Below are positions 24,901 through 32,666 of a stretch of DNA of 53,698 nucleotides, one piece after another. The position numbers were made by a program, and so were the translations under genes. The notes under the pieces were generated by a model. That model was not told where the DNA came from. It was given only the letters and a program-made list of their open reading frames with translations, and made no database searches. Each line of letters starts with the position of its first letter. Within the stretch, counting starts at the first letter, position 1. Source of the DNA: CAZSVE01 sp964610175 (GTDB taxonomy: Bacteria; Pseudomonadota; Gammaproteobacteria; HK1); contig CAZSVE010000010.1 of assembly GCA_964610175.1 (NCBI GenBank), positions 1 through 53,698 of the forward strand, in the 5' to 3' direction.

Positions 24901-25041
24901 GATTTTCTACTGGAGTTGGCCATCGAAACCAGCGCCGAGTTCATCATCAGCTTCAACAAGAAGGACTTTCCCGATACGGAAAAATTCGATATACGAGTCC
25001 TGACACCCAGGGAGTTTCTGCAACTGGCGGGAGGACTGGCC
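24901..25041 (+). pseudogene. PIN-family toxin, C-terminal fragment
   Basis: DFLLELAIETSAEFIISFNK then KDFPDTEKFDIRVLTPREFL is the C-terminal third of the PIN-family toxin component (A-E/D-x-I-I-S/T-F-N-K-K-D-F). The first two thirds are missing, replaced by hairpin-rich sequence at 24780-24900. No stop separates it from the following RHH gene, so the two frames are continuous. Confidence 0.7.
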
Positions 25042-25275
25042 ATGACCCAATTGAATATCGAGATCCCGAACAGGATTTATCGAGGCATTTGTGATTTATC
25101 GCAACGGGAAAACATTTCCCTCGACCGTCTGGTCGCCCAGGCTCTCGGCGAAAAGCTGTCCGCTGGCGCGAGTGAAGACTATCTGGCGAGACGCGCGGAA
25201 AGGGGAAATCGCGAAAAATTCCTGGCGGTGCTGAATAAAGCGCCCGATGTTCAGCCGGAAGATAATGATCGGTAA
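25042..25275 (+). CDS. RHH/Arc-like antitoxin of a PIN toxin
   Basis: 77 aa: MTQLNIEIPNRIYRGICDLS then QRENISLDRLVAQALGEKL, a short strand followed by two helices as in RHH antitoxins, then an acidic/basic tail (DYLARRAERGNREKFLAVLN). GGAGGACTGGCC lies just before ATG 25042. It follows the PIN fragment in the same frame, as expected for a toxin-antitoxin order. With the toxin truncated it is probably an orphan. Confidence 0.65.
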   Translation: MTQLNIEIPNRIYRGICDLSQRENISLDRLVAQALGEKLSAGASEDYLARRAERGNREKFLAVLNKAPDVQPEDNDR

Positions 25276-25278
25276 TAG

Positions 25279-25467
25279 TCACTTTCCCGGAAAATCCTGA
25301 ACAAAACGATCAAGAAATCCAAGAATCTCAAGAAGCGACGTTTTATCGACCTTTTTGGTTCCGGATTTTCCGGGTTGGGTGATAACGGTGAACCCGGTCC
25401 ATCCGTGCCGTTCACGATACCACTCGATCACCTTATCGGAAATTGGCTTGCCGCCTCGATGCATCAA
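25279..25467 (-). CDS. Short hypothetical protein
   Basis: 62 aa: KVIEWYRERHGWTGFTVITQ then TKKVDKTSLLEILGFLDRF. It looks like a real protein C-terminus (aromatic and hydrophobic pattern), but I do not recognise it, and it could be the end of a longer deleted gene. It converges on the RHH gene. Confidence 0.35.
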   Translation of the reverse strand: MMHRGGKPISDKVIEWYRERHGWTGFTVITQPGKSGTKKVDKTSLLEILGFLDRFVQDFPGK

Positions 25468-25474
25468 AGCACCG

Positions 25475-25710
25475 CCGTCACCATATTACTCGCCATCCCC
25501 CCGCCTGCCTTGTTCACGGCTACCACGCACTAGCGAAGCTTTGCCTCGAACCGACAAAAGCGTGAGTCAGTAGATTTCAGGCAAAACCGATGCCATTGAA
25601 ACCCGATCTATCCGCGAAGCTGAGCGGGAAATAAACAAAATGCTCCAGCTCCTTGCCCCGTGGCTTTCCCGTCAGGGTGATCTCGGTTTCCATGGCAGTG
25701 GCGGACCGGT
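25475..25710 (-). pseudogene. Fibronectin-III-like fragment split by a family A repeat
   Basis: Minus strand 25710-25640 reads TAMETEITLTGKPRGKELE. After the A repeat (25530-25639), 25529-25475 reads CVVAVNKAGGGMASNMVTA. Both parts align with the end of 20696-21302 on either side of ELEF/CVV. Only about 40 residues remain. Confidence 0.75.
25530..25639 (+). repeat. Family A dispersed repeat
   Basis: Runs from CTAGCGAAGCTTTGCCTCGA to GGGAAATAAACAAA, 110 bp, and interrupts the minus-strand fibronectin-III-like fragment. Confidence 0.85.
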
Positions 25711-25739
25711 CGACTGAAGGAAAACGCTTCGATTTGCAG

Positions 25740-27273
25740 ATCCTGCCATCGGCGGACCGGAGTGTCAGGGCGCGATTTTCGAATGTAATCGATGCCGAGG
25801 CGGTGGAACCCCTAAAAAGTTCCTGGCTTGATGAGGCAACCGATGACCTGATAACCCCAGATCATACGGGATTGAGGGTTTTCCTCCGCCGCGTGGGTGG
25901 CGATATAAAGAGGGGGCGTGAGGGGTTTCGGCCACTTTGCGATCTTCATCGGCTATCCAAGGCATTCAACACACGGCCCGAGGCAATCGGTGAGGCGGTT
26001 GAATTGCTTCGAACGGAACTCGGGTCCATGCAGGCCCGCACCGCCCATGGGCTTGTCGCGAACGCAGGTATTGAACAGGCCGGGAAACTTGAGAATGCCT
26101 CGCTTGATTTCGTAATTGGACACTTGGACCTCGTCAATGACGGGACGCTGTCCGACAATGCCGATTCGCTTGGCCGCGCCATATGGAACCGCGATCCCGG
26201 AAAGTTGATTCCATTGTTTGAAACCGGCGGACCGCGCCGAATGATAGCGGAGCACGCGTTGGGTTTGTTGCGCATGGACGAGCTAGTTTGTTTATTTCCC
26301 GCTCGGCTTTGCACATGAGTCAAGTTTTAACGGCGCTTTACTAGCGCAGAATTATGGTTCATTGGTCTGGGGAGAAGCCTCGCTAGCAGAAGGATTGCGT
26401 CGATGTCCTCCTCTCACGCCGTATGCATTGGCGCATCGGCCGGAACTTGTTGCGGAGCCGATCTTCTGGTCAACGGATGTTGCAATTGCCGATGATGTCT
26501 TTACCACGATCTCTCGCTCACCCCAGCTTCGGTTACCCGCTCTCGCGGCCATGATCCGCGCCCGGCGTGACGATCTTTCCATGAGAGCCACACGGGAATT
26601 CGGGGCAGATCAAATCCTTTTGGCGGTTGCACACGAGATTTGCAGTGACGGGGAACCTCGGGGAGGGCTCGATCAATGGATCAAGGCAGCGGTCTCCGAC
26701 TTGCCCGCGGTGGCCCGGTTTCTTGGTGGCGGTACGGCATTCCCGCGCTTTTTGCTCGTGCGAATCGCCCACGAAATAGCGCCTGATGCTTTACCAAACG
26801 ATAACGGAACCGATCCCTGGTTGATTGCCGCAAGAAATGCGACAGGGTCGGTTTCCGAAGACAACAGCCTTTTTCTCGGTGCTTATTTATTGAGCCGCGC
26901 CCTCGGCTCGCGCTCGCTCAGCCCAGCAGAACTCGTTCAACTTACCTTCGATTCAATACATCGTGCGGCGGCGGGCAGTCTCTTACCGGAACGGGCCTGG
27001 CATGTGTTGGAACACCGGCTTCCTTCATTTTGGTTCTGGCTTAATTGGGATCGTTGCCTTCGGATTCGAACTGCGGTTGTCCGTTTATTTGTAGATCATG
27101 ACCTCGCTCCTGAAATTTTTGCCCGTATCACGAAAGACGACGCTTTGTTCGAGACCTTGGTAAGATCCGCCGGCAATACCAACCGGGGCCGGGATTTTCT
27201 AGTGCGTGTCAAGCAGGCAATGAAGAATGAAATGGAGAGTGATTCCCGCTCCCGGTATACGGATGATAAATAG
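25740..27273 (+). pseudogene. Helical-repeat protein of unknown family, interrupted by a family A repeat
   Basis: Two collinear parts in what was one frame: up to ...GGPRRMIAEHALGLLRMDE (26283), then (L)AEGLRRCPPLTPYALAHRPE ... RSRYTDDK stop 27273. Removing 26287-26386 joins them as MDELAEGLRR. About 475 residues remain; the 5' end merges into the fibronectin-III-like remnant, so the original start is lost. The protein is mostly helical with Leu/Arg/Ala repeats, without a P-loop or catalytic motif that I can see. It could be the C-terminal part of a large NTPase or scaffold of a defence system, but this is a guess from location only. Confidence 0.6.
26287..26386 (-). repeat. Family A dispersed repeat
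   Basis: A 100-bp minus-strand copy starting TTTGTTTATTTCCC and ending GCCTCGCTAG. It splits the helical-repeat gene at codons D-E / L-A. The left flank happens to be CTAG, which could be read as a 4-bp target duplication, but other insertions do not support that. Confidence 0.88.
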
Positions 27274-27330
27274 CGTTCTCGATAAATAGTCCGAGCTGAC
27301 AACGGAAACTACGATGTAGTCTGAAAGTTT

Positions 27331-27490
27331 GCTTCTTCGGCAGAATCCGTGGGTAGATATCCGGCCAGTTCGAGCAGATGCTGGCGGCGAAGGCGCAGCT
27401 CGATATCGCCATCCCGGCCGCCATCCTCGCCATCTTCGTGCTACTCATGATCCATTTCGGCAGGATGGACCGCACCCTCATGGTAATGCT
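27331..27490 (+). repeat. 160-bp direct repeat, right copy
   Basis: Identical to 15960-16119 except one base (C for G in CCT(C/G)ATGG). Beyond it the cusA homology continues for 400 bp, so this copy is the more complete one and the left copy was probably derived from it. Confidence 0.9.
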
Positions 27491-27930
27491 ATCGTTGCCC
27501 GTAGCCTTGGTCGGGGGCATGTGGGTGTTGTATCTTGCCGGTTACCATCTCTCCGTGGCGGCCGGGGTCGGCTTTATCGCGTTGGGGGGGCTCGCCGTGG
27601 AGACGGCCACCATCATGATGGTCTACATCGATCTCCGTGTGCGGGAGAGGAACCCCATGGACGCGGTGCAACTGGGCGAAGCGGTGCGCGAGGGTGCATC
27701 GATGCGAGTTCGCCCCGTGCTCATGACGGTGATCACTGGATTTGCCGGGTTGTTGCCCATCTTCATCTTCGACGGGCTGGGCACCGATGTCATGCGTCAT
27801 GCGCCGCATTGCGCTGCCGATGGTTGGCGGCATGATTACCACCACCATCTTGACTCTCATCGCCATCCCGGTTCTCTATTATTTGTGGGAGATTCGTCAC
27901 TTCAACCAAAAGGAACGAAATCATGCATAA
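27360..27930 (+). pseudogene. cusA 3' fragment (second copy), frameshifted
   Basis: Matches cusA 14344-14868 with scattered substitutions and a 7-bp tandem duplication (GTCATGC twice, about 27789-27802) that shifts the frame. After it the frame reads MRRIALPMVGGMITTTILTL and ends LWEIRHFNQKERNHA. Its TAA (27928-27930) overlaps the cusF start, the layout expected of an original cusA-cusF junction. The end differs from that of the full cusA gene, so it may come from a paralogue. Confidence 0.87.
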
Positions 27931-28399
27931 AATACTTGCTACTATCGCCATCGTCGGTATGGCCTTTTCACAAACCGCTTTTGCCGAATGTAAGGATGGG
28001 CATGAGAGCCGTAGCGATCATGGCGCTCATGAAGTCGTAAAAAATGCCGCGTCCGGAATCGGCACAATCCATCGAGTAAGCCGTTTTACCCGTAAAATCA
28101 ACCTGACGCATGCCCCGATTCCGGCCCTGAATTGGCCGGAGATGCGGATGGATCTCGACGTCGCCGAGGGGGTCGATCTGACAGGGCTCGAGCCCGGTGA
28201 CGAGATCTCATTCCATCTCGAGCTCGGCGATGACAAGGTCTATCGTATTACCCGCATCGAAAAGGCCGACGCCCGGGGAAAGAACAGCGACGGGAAGAAC
28301 GAAAACACGACGAGTCACCGGGGCATGGGGTCCATCACTCCTCCGAACGCGGTGCCCACCGTTCGCTGGAACACGGCGCCCGTGCCCGTCATTCCGTGA
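27923..28399 (+). CDS. cusF: Periplasmic Cu(I)/Ag(I) chaperone, CusF-like
   Basis: 158 aa with signal peptide (MHKILATIAIVGMAFSQTAFA, cleavage near 21). The CusF domain starts GIGTIHRVSRFTRKINLTHA, with the metal-site pattern LTHAPIPALNWPEMRMDL: a His, a capping Trp and two Met as in E. coli CusF. LEPGDEISFHLE and YRITRIEK close the small barrel. The 50-residue C-terminal tail is low complexity. The ATG overlaps the stop of the cusA fragment, showing it belonged to a cus operon. GGAACG 7 nt upstream may serve as RBS. It delivers Cu(I)/Ag(I) to the CusBA pump; the full pump gene is now 13 kb away. Confidence 0.88.
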   Translation: MHKILATIAIVGMAFSQTAFAECKDGHESRSDHGAHEVVKNAASGIGTIHRVSRFTRKINLTHAPIPALNWPEMRMDLDVAEGVDLTGLEPGDEISFHLELGDDKVYRITRIEKADARGKNSDGKNENTTSHRGMGSITPPNAVPTVRWNTAPVPVIP

Positions 28400-28421
28400 A
28401 GCCATCTCGAAACGGCAACCC

Positions 28422-29573
28422 ATGAATACCTCTTCTTCCAAGCTACCGCCCCTTACCTATCGGGACGCCGGGGTCGACATCGACCGCGGCAACCGTCTGG
28501 TAGAGCGCATCGAAACCCTCACCCGGCGGACCACGAGACCCGAAGTACTCGCCGGTGTCGGTGGTTTCGGGGCACTGTTCCAATTGCCGTCCGGGGTCTA
28601 TGAGGTCCCGGTACTGGTTTCCGGTGCCGATGGCGTTGGCACGAAACTAAAACTTGCCGTGCAAAGCGGTATTCACGACACCATCGGCATCGATCTTGTC
28701 GCCATGTGCGCCAACGACATCCTCACCCACGGCGCGCAACCACTGTTTTTTCTCGACTATTTCGCTACCGGGCACTTGGATCTCGCGGTGGCCGAGCAGG
28801 TAATGACGGGTATCTCCCAGGGTTGCCAGGAGGCCGGTGCAGCCCTCATCGGCGGCGAGACCGCCGAGATGCCGGGCGTCTACCGGGGGGGAGACTATGA
28901 TCTCGCCGGTTTCTGTGTCGGTATCGTGGAAAAGGCGCGCATTATCGACGGGCGGGCCGTCGCGGTGGGGGACGCGATCATCGGCCTTGCCGCAAGTGGC
29001 GCGCACGCCAATGGCTATTCCTTGATTCGCAAGATCCTGGAACGGACCGGTGCCGATCTTGACCAGGAATTCCACGGGCAAACCCTGGGCGCGGCCCTGC
29101 TGACACCGACGCGCATTTACGTGCGCGCCGTGCTCGATCTGATCCAAAAGATACCTGTCCACGCCGTGGCGCACATCACCGGCGGGGGATTCCTGGAAAA
29201 CCTGCCGCGCGTCCTGCCCGCCGGGATGCGGGCCCGCATCGACAGCAAGGCATGGCCCCGTCCGCCCATATTCGGGTGGCTGCAAGCGGCTGGGGGAATC
29301 GTCGACGAGGAAATGTACCGCACATTCAATTGTGGCATCGGCATGGTGGTCTGTGTTCCGCCCTCCGAGGCGGCGGCGGCTATCCATCTCCTCGACGAAG
29401 CCGGGCAACTGGCCTGGGAGATCGGCGTCATCGAGTCGGTCCCCGAGTCGGCTTCCCCCCAATCGGCCATCGATCCGGCCATTCGGTCAGCCTCCGGGTC
29501 CGATGTTTCCGACTCGCTACCAGCAAAGCTTGACTTTGATCCGATAAAGCATGATTTCGTGTTGCTAGAGTAG
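28422..29573 (+). CDS. purM: Phosphoribosylformylglycinamidine cyclo-ligase (AIR synthetase)
   Basis: 383 aa cytosolic ATP-dependent enzyme of purine synthesis step 5 (FGAM to AIR). Motifs: YRDAGVDIDRGN, VSGADGVGTKLKLA, IGIDLVAMCANDILTHGAQP, ALIGGETAEMPGVY, GLAASGAHANGYSLIRKI, HITGGGFLENLPR. ATG 28422 is chosen because homology starts right after it. The family usually ends soon after W-x-I-G-x-I; here about 45 extra residues follow, of which the last 17 (AKLDFDPIKHDFVLLE and stop) are encoded by the left half of a family A repeat. It probably remains functional because the extension lies past the core. Confidence 0.95.
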   Translation: MNTSSSKLPPLTYRDAGVDIDRGNRLVERIETLTRRTTRPEVLAGVGGFGALFQLPSGVYEVPVLVSGADGVGTKLKLAVQSGIHDTIGIDLVAMCANDILTHGAQPLFFLDYFATGHLDLAVAEQVMTGISQGCQEAGAALIGGETAEMPGVYRGGDYDLAGFCVGIVEKARIIDGRAVAVGDAIIGLAASGAHANGYSLIRKILERTGADLDQEFHGQTLGAALLTPTRIYVRAVLDLIQKIPVHAVAHITGGGFLENLPRVLPAGMRARIDSKAWPRPPIFGWLQAAGGIVDEEMYRTFNCGIGMVVCVPPSEAAAAIHLLDEAGQLAWEIGVIESVPESASPQSAIDPAIRSASGSDVSDSLPAKLDFDPIKHDFVLLE

Positions 29574-29790
29574 AATCGGCACATTTGGAACAATGTTGGC
29601 GCTTTGCGCCAAGACGGAAGCGAGGTGGAGCTTGGTGTACGCAGTTCCGTCGGGATTTTTTTCGATACCACGGCGAAGTTTCGCTTTGAGTCGATGAAAC
29701 ATCGATTTGGTGTGAGTAGAACAAAATCAGCATCTTGTAAAACTCGACTTATTTGCGATGAGCCGGAAATCGATAAAACATTCGCCTCTT
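29520..29790 (+). repeat. Family A/B repeat cluster between purM and purN
   Basis: 29520-29590 is a degenerate A left half (coding for the PurM tail), 29591-29669 a minus-strand B copy, and 29671-29790 a second degenerate A copy ending near GATAAAACA. purN starts 17 bp later. Confidence 0.75.
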
Positions 29791-29806
29791 CCCAGGTACT
29801 CTTCCC

Positions 29807-30430
29807 ATGACGGATACCCCATTCCCCATTGTCGTTCTCATCTCCGGGCGCGGTAGTAACCTTCAGGCAATCATCGACGCCGCTCGCCGAGATCTGCCTG
29901 TTACGATCCGCGCCGTGATCAGCAATGAGCGCGATGCCCTAGGACTTGCGCGGGCGCGGCAGGCAGGCATCGCAACGGCAGTACTCGAACATCGTTCGTT
30001 CCCGACCCGGGATGCCTTCGATGAAAAGCTTACCGCCATGATCGAGGGGTTCGCGCCGCGTCTCGTGGTGTTGGCCGGCTTCATGCGCGTATTGACCCCG
30101 GCCTTCGTGCAGCACTTCCGGGGTCGACTCATCAACATTCACCCCTCGCTTCTCCCGCAACTCCCCGGGCTCCATACCCACGAACGGGCCATCGAACAGG
30201 GTCGAAAGGAACATGGTGCCACGGTGCATTTCGTCACCGAGGAGGTGGATGGCGGTCCTGTCATCATTCAGGCGCGCGTGCCCGTCCTTCCCGGCGATAC
30301 CCCCGCGCTGCTTGCCGAGCGCGTCCTGGAGCAGGAGCATCGTATCTTCCCCCAGGCCATCCAATGGTTCGTGGCGGGGAGACTACGGGTTCGCGAGGGA
30401 CGGGTATGGCTGGATGGGGTACCGGTGTAG
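29807..30430 (+). CDS. purN: Phosphoribosylglycinamide formyltransferase (10-formyl-THF dependent)
   Basis: 207 aa, purine step 3 (GAR + 10-formyl-THF gives FGAR). VVLISGRGSNLQAIIDA is the phosphate-binding start, LAGFMRVL the folate pocket, and INIHPSLLPQLPGLHTHERA holds the catalytic Asn and His. EHGATVHFVTEEVDGGPVII supplies the catalytic Asp. The length is usual for the family. It lies 234 bp after purM, separated by repeats, so the usual tight purM-purN coupling is loosened; the AT-rich end of the A repeat lies just upstream. Confidence 0.96.
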   Translation: MTDTPFPIVVLISGRGSNLQAIIDAARRDLPVTIRAVISNERDALGLARARQAGIATAVLEHRSFPTRDAFDEKLTAMIEGFAPRLVVLAGFMRVLTPAFVQHFRGRLINIHPSLLPQLPGLHTHERAIEQGRKEHGATVHFVTEEVDGGPVIIQARVPVLPGDTPALLAERVLEQEHRIFPQAIQWFVAGRLRVREGRVWLDGVPV

Positions 30431-30565
30431 CGGATCGTTCTCTTCGGCAAAGGCGGGCCAGATGACCTACCTCATGCCCCGGAAGGCACAGCGCGGCGAA
30501 GCTGCGACCGAATCTTATTGTCGTTCACGGGCATCCGGGTTTCGCAATCCGTGACGGAAACGGGA

Positions 30566-30669
30566 CTAGCGAAGCTTCGCCTCGAACCGACATGACCAAC
30601 ATTGGTAAGGGAAAATCGGTGTTTTGTAAAACCTGACTCTTTTGCGAAGCTGAGCGGGAAATAAACAAA
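30566..30669 (+). repeat. Family A dispersed repeat (reference copy)
   Basis: 104 bp, CTAGCGAAGCTTCGCCTCGA to GGGAAATAAACAAA, well conserved along its length. Its right end is 2 bp from the Nudix start codon. Confidence 0.9.
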
Positions 30670-30671
30670 AT

Positions 30672-31241
30672 ATGGTAATGAAATATTGTGGTAACTGTGG
30701 CGCGCCGTTATCCATACGGGTACTCGCGCACGATGACCGGGCCCGTCATGTATGCGATGCATGCGACACCGTCCATTATGTAAATCCGAAGATCGTGGCC
30801 GGTTGCATTCCGGAGTCGGGTAACAGGATACTGCTCTGTCGGCGAGCCATCGAGCCCCGTTACGGATTTTGGACGCTACCTGCCGGATTCATGGAGATAG
30901 GAGAAACCACGGTGGAGGCTGCCATGCGCGAGACCTGGGAAGAGGCGGGAACCACTGTTGATGTCGATTCACTATTCGCCGTGTTCAGCATTCCCCATAT
31001 CAGTCAAGTCTATATGATATTCCGCGCCGCGCTGTCGCGCGACGAATATTATCCTGGCCCCGAGAGTTTGGAGGTAGCCCTGTTCCGCGAGGAGGAGATC
31101 CCTTGGTCCCGATTGGCGTTCCCCGTTATCTCCCGAACACTGCAATGCTACTTTTCCGACAAACATAACGGCATATTCCAGGTACACCTCGAAGATATCC
31201 GGGATCGCATGCCGCAACGGATTTCTCCAATCTCCAAGTGA
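30672..31241 (+). CDS. Nudix hydrolase with N-terminal zinc ribbon
   Basis: 189 aa. A zinc ribbon (YCGNCGAPL ... VCDACD, residues 5-35) is followed by a Nudix domain with the box GFMEIGETTVEAAMRETWEE plus AG (GX5EX7REUXEEXGU satisfied), binding Mg for cleavage of a nucleoside-diphosphate-linked compound. The NudC/ADP-ribose-type substrate is not determined. Two close ATGs (30672, 30678) are possible; no good SD is present because the family A repeat ends just upstream, so translation may depend on the A/T-rich repeat end. A KYCGNCG start favours either. Confidence 0.9.
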   Translation: MVMKYCGNCGAPLSIRVLAHDDRARHVCDACDTVHYVNPKIVAGCIPESGNRILLCRRAIEPRYGFWTLPAGFMEIGETTVEAAMRETWEEAGTTVDVDSLFAVFSIPHISQVYMIFRAALSRDEYYPGPESLEVALFREEEIPWSRLAFPVISRTLQCYFSDKHNGIFQVHLEDIRDRMPQRISPISK

Positions 31242-31525
31242 ATCTCCCGGATAGCCCCCGAATAGCCCCCCGGATAGCCATAATAAGTAGTCATCATATT
31301 GGTCCTTCGTTAACCGCTGATTACCCGGTCACCCCTGTTTCACCTGAACAGCCAGCCACATCGGGGAAAATATATGTATCCGGTAGCGTTGCCGGATTGT
31401 GAGGTTCGATATGCCCCAATCAAGGCGATCCTCGACCTTTTCCCGTGTCGGGACACGCCGGAGCATTTCATCGACTGTATTGTTTCTTCTGCCATTGTTT
31501 CCCCTTTTTGGGATGAAAGGGGACA

Positions 31526-31554
31526 TTTCATATACATCGATGGTCGAGTATAAT
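31526..31554 (+). promoter_or_regulatory. Candidate sigma-70 promoter for fabI
   Basis: A -10 of TATAAT (31549-31554) and a weak -35 TTTCAT (31526-31531) with a 17-bp spacer. A GGGGATCTCCCC-type hairpin (about 31568-31582) lies in the leader before ATG 31627. Nearby short repeats (GGATAGCCCC, three times at 31250-31282) lie outside it. Confidence 0.55.
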
Positions 31555-31626
31555 GATTGCCTTCTAAAGGGGGGATCTCCCCAAATCACATCCAGTAAAA
31601 CGACATCTACAGACGGAATTAAGGCT

Positions 31627-32439
31627 ATGGGATTTCTTTCCGGAAAACGCGCATTGATCGTCGGGGTTGCCAGTAGTCGCTCCATCGCCTGGGGTATTGC
31701 CAAGGCGATGCATCGTGAAGGCGCGGAATTGGCATTTACCTACCAGACCGAAAAGTTGGGTGGACGGATTCGGGACTTGGCTGCCGAACTCGACTCCAAT
31801 ATCGCCTTGCGTTGCGATGTCGGTGAGGATAGCCAAATAAGCGGGGTGTTCACGCAACTGAATCAGGACTGGAAGAATCTCGATATCATCGTGCATTCCG
31901 TTGCCTTCGCGAATCGTGATGAGCTGCATGGCGATTACCTGGATAATCTTACACGGGAAGGTTTCATGATTGCCCAGGAGATCAGTTCCTATAGTTTTGC
32001 CGCGCTGGCCAAGATGGGGCGTGACATGTTGACCAAGGGAAGCGGCGCCTTGCTGACACTCAGCTTTTTGGGCGGATTGCGCGTCATACCCAATTACAAT
32101 GTCATGGGACCCGCGAAGGCGAGCCTGGAATCGAATGTTCGTTATATAGGGAATAGCCTTGGTAAGGATGGAATCCGCGTGAACGGCATTTCTGCGGGCC
32201 CGATTCGGACCCTTGCCGCCGCGGGTATTTCGGATTTTCGACGATTGATGGACTATGCGGCCATGAATTCAGCGCTTGGCCGAAATGTCACTATCGAAGA
32301 AGTAGGCAATGTCGCGGCCTTTCTGTGTTCGGACCTGGCATCGGGGATCGCTAACGAAATTATCTACGTGGATGCCGGTTTCAGGGATTCGTATAGTGAT
32401 CGGTTGTTTCATGAAGTGGAATTCGTGAAGAGGAAATAG
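31627..32439 (+). CDS. fabI: Enoyl-[acyl-carrier-protein] reductase (NADH)
   Basis: 270 aa SDR-type enzyme of the last step of fatty-acid elongation. GFLSGKRALIVGVASSRSIA is the FabI cofactor-binding start. RCDVGEDSQI, VHSVAFANRDEL and SYSFAALAKMGRDML follow, and the catalytic YNVMGPAK (Tyr-X6-Lys) is intact. ISAGPIRTLAAAGISDF is the triclosan/substrate loop. ATG 31627 is chosen by homology; upstream in-frame codons do not match the family. It stands alone with its own promoter candidate and a terminator-like stem at 32597-32640. Confidence 0.96.
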   Translation: MGFLSGKRALIVGVASSRSIAWGIAKAMHREGAELAFTYQTEKLGGRIRDLAAELDSNIALRCDVGEDSQISGVFTQLNQDWKNLDIIVHSVAFANRDELHGDYLDNLTREGFMIAQEISSYSFAALAKMGRDMLTKGSGALLTLSFLGGLRVIPNYNVMGPAKASLESNVRYIGNSLGKDGIRVNGISAGPIRTLAAAGISDFRRLMDYAAMNSALGRNVTIEEVGNVAAFLCSDLASGIANEIIYVDAGFRDSYSDRLFHEVEFVKRK

Positions 32440-32479
32440 ACATCCCGGAAAGGTCTGCGCGAAAGGATTTCTTCCCTAG

Positions 32480-32588
32480 CTTGTTTATTTCTTGCTCATC
32501 GCAAGTGAGCCAAGTTCTATAAAATATACCAGCTCTCTTTTATCAATGCGAAATCATGCTTTGTCGGTTCGAGGCAAAGCTTCCCCAG
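32480..32588 (-). repeat. Family A dispersed repeat (degenerate)
   Basis: A minus-strand copy: the left end reads CTTGTTTATTTCTTGCTC and the right end CGAGGCAAAGCTTCCCC. It lies between fabI and its terminator. Confidence 0.75.
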
Positions 32589-32596
32589 GTGAAAGG

Positions 32597-32640
32597 ATCC
32601 CCGTTGGCATTTTCCTTATTTGAATGTCAACGGGGATTTT
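32597..32640 (+). terminator. Rho-independent terminator, possibly bidirectional
   Basis: Ten-bp perfect stem ATCCCCGTTG (32597-32606) with CAACGGGGAT (32628-32637) followed by TTTT on the plus strand. It lies between the convergent fabI and EF-G-like genes. The T tract is better for the plus strand. Confidence 0.75.
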
Positions 32641-32666
32641 GTTATTCGTTTTCTTACCTCTTTGGT

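Noticed and set aside
26283..26390. CTAG on both sides of a family A copy, as a 4-bp target duplication
   Set aside because: CTAG is present at the same end of nearly all copies, and the insertions at 16526 and 16589 have no CTAG on the other side, so CTAG is better seen as part of the element.
31340..31495. Small minus-strand frame upstream of fabI
   Set aside because: About 50 codons without RBS or family pattern; the region is better explained as the fabI leader.
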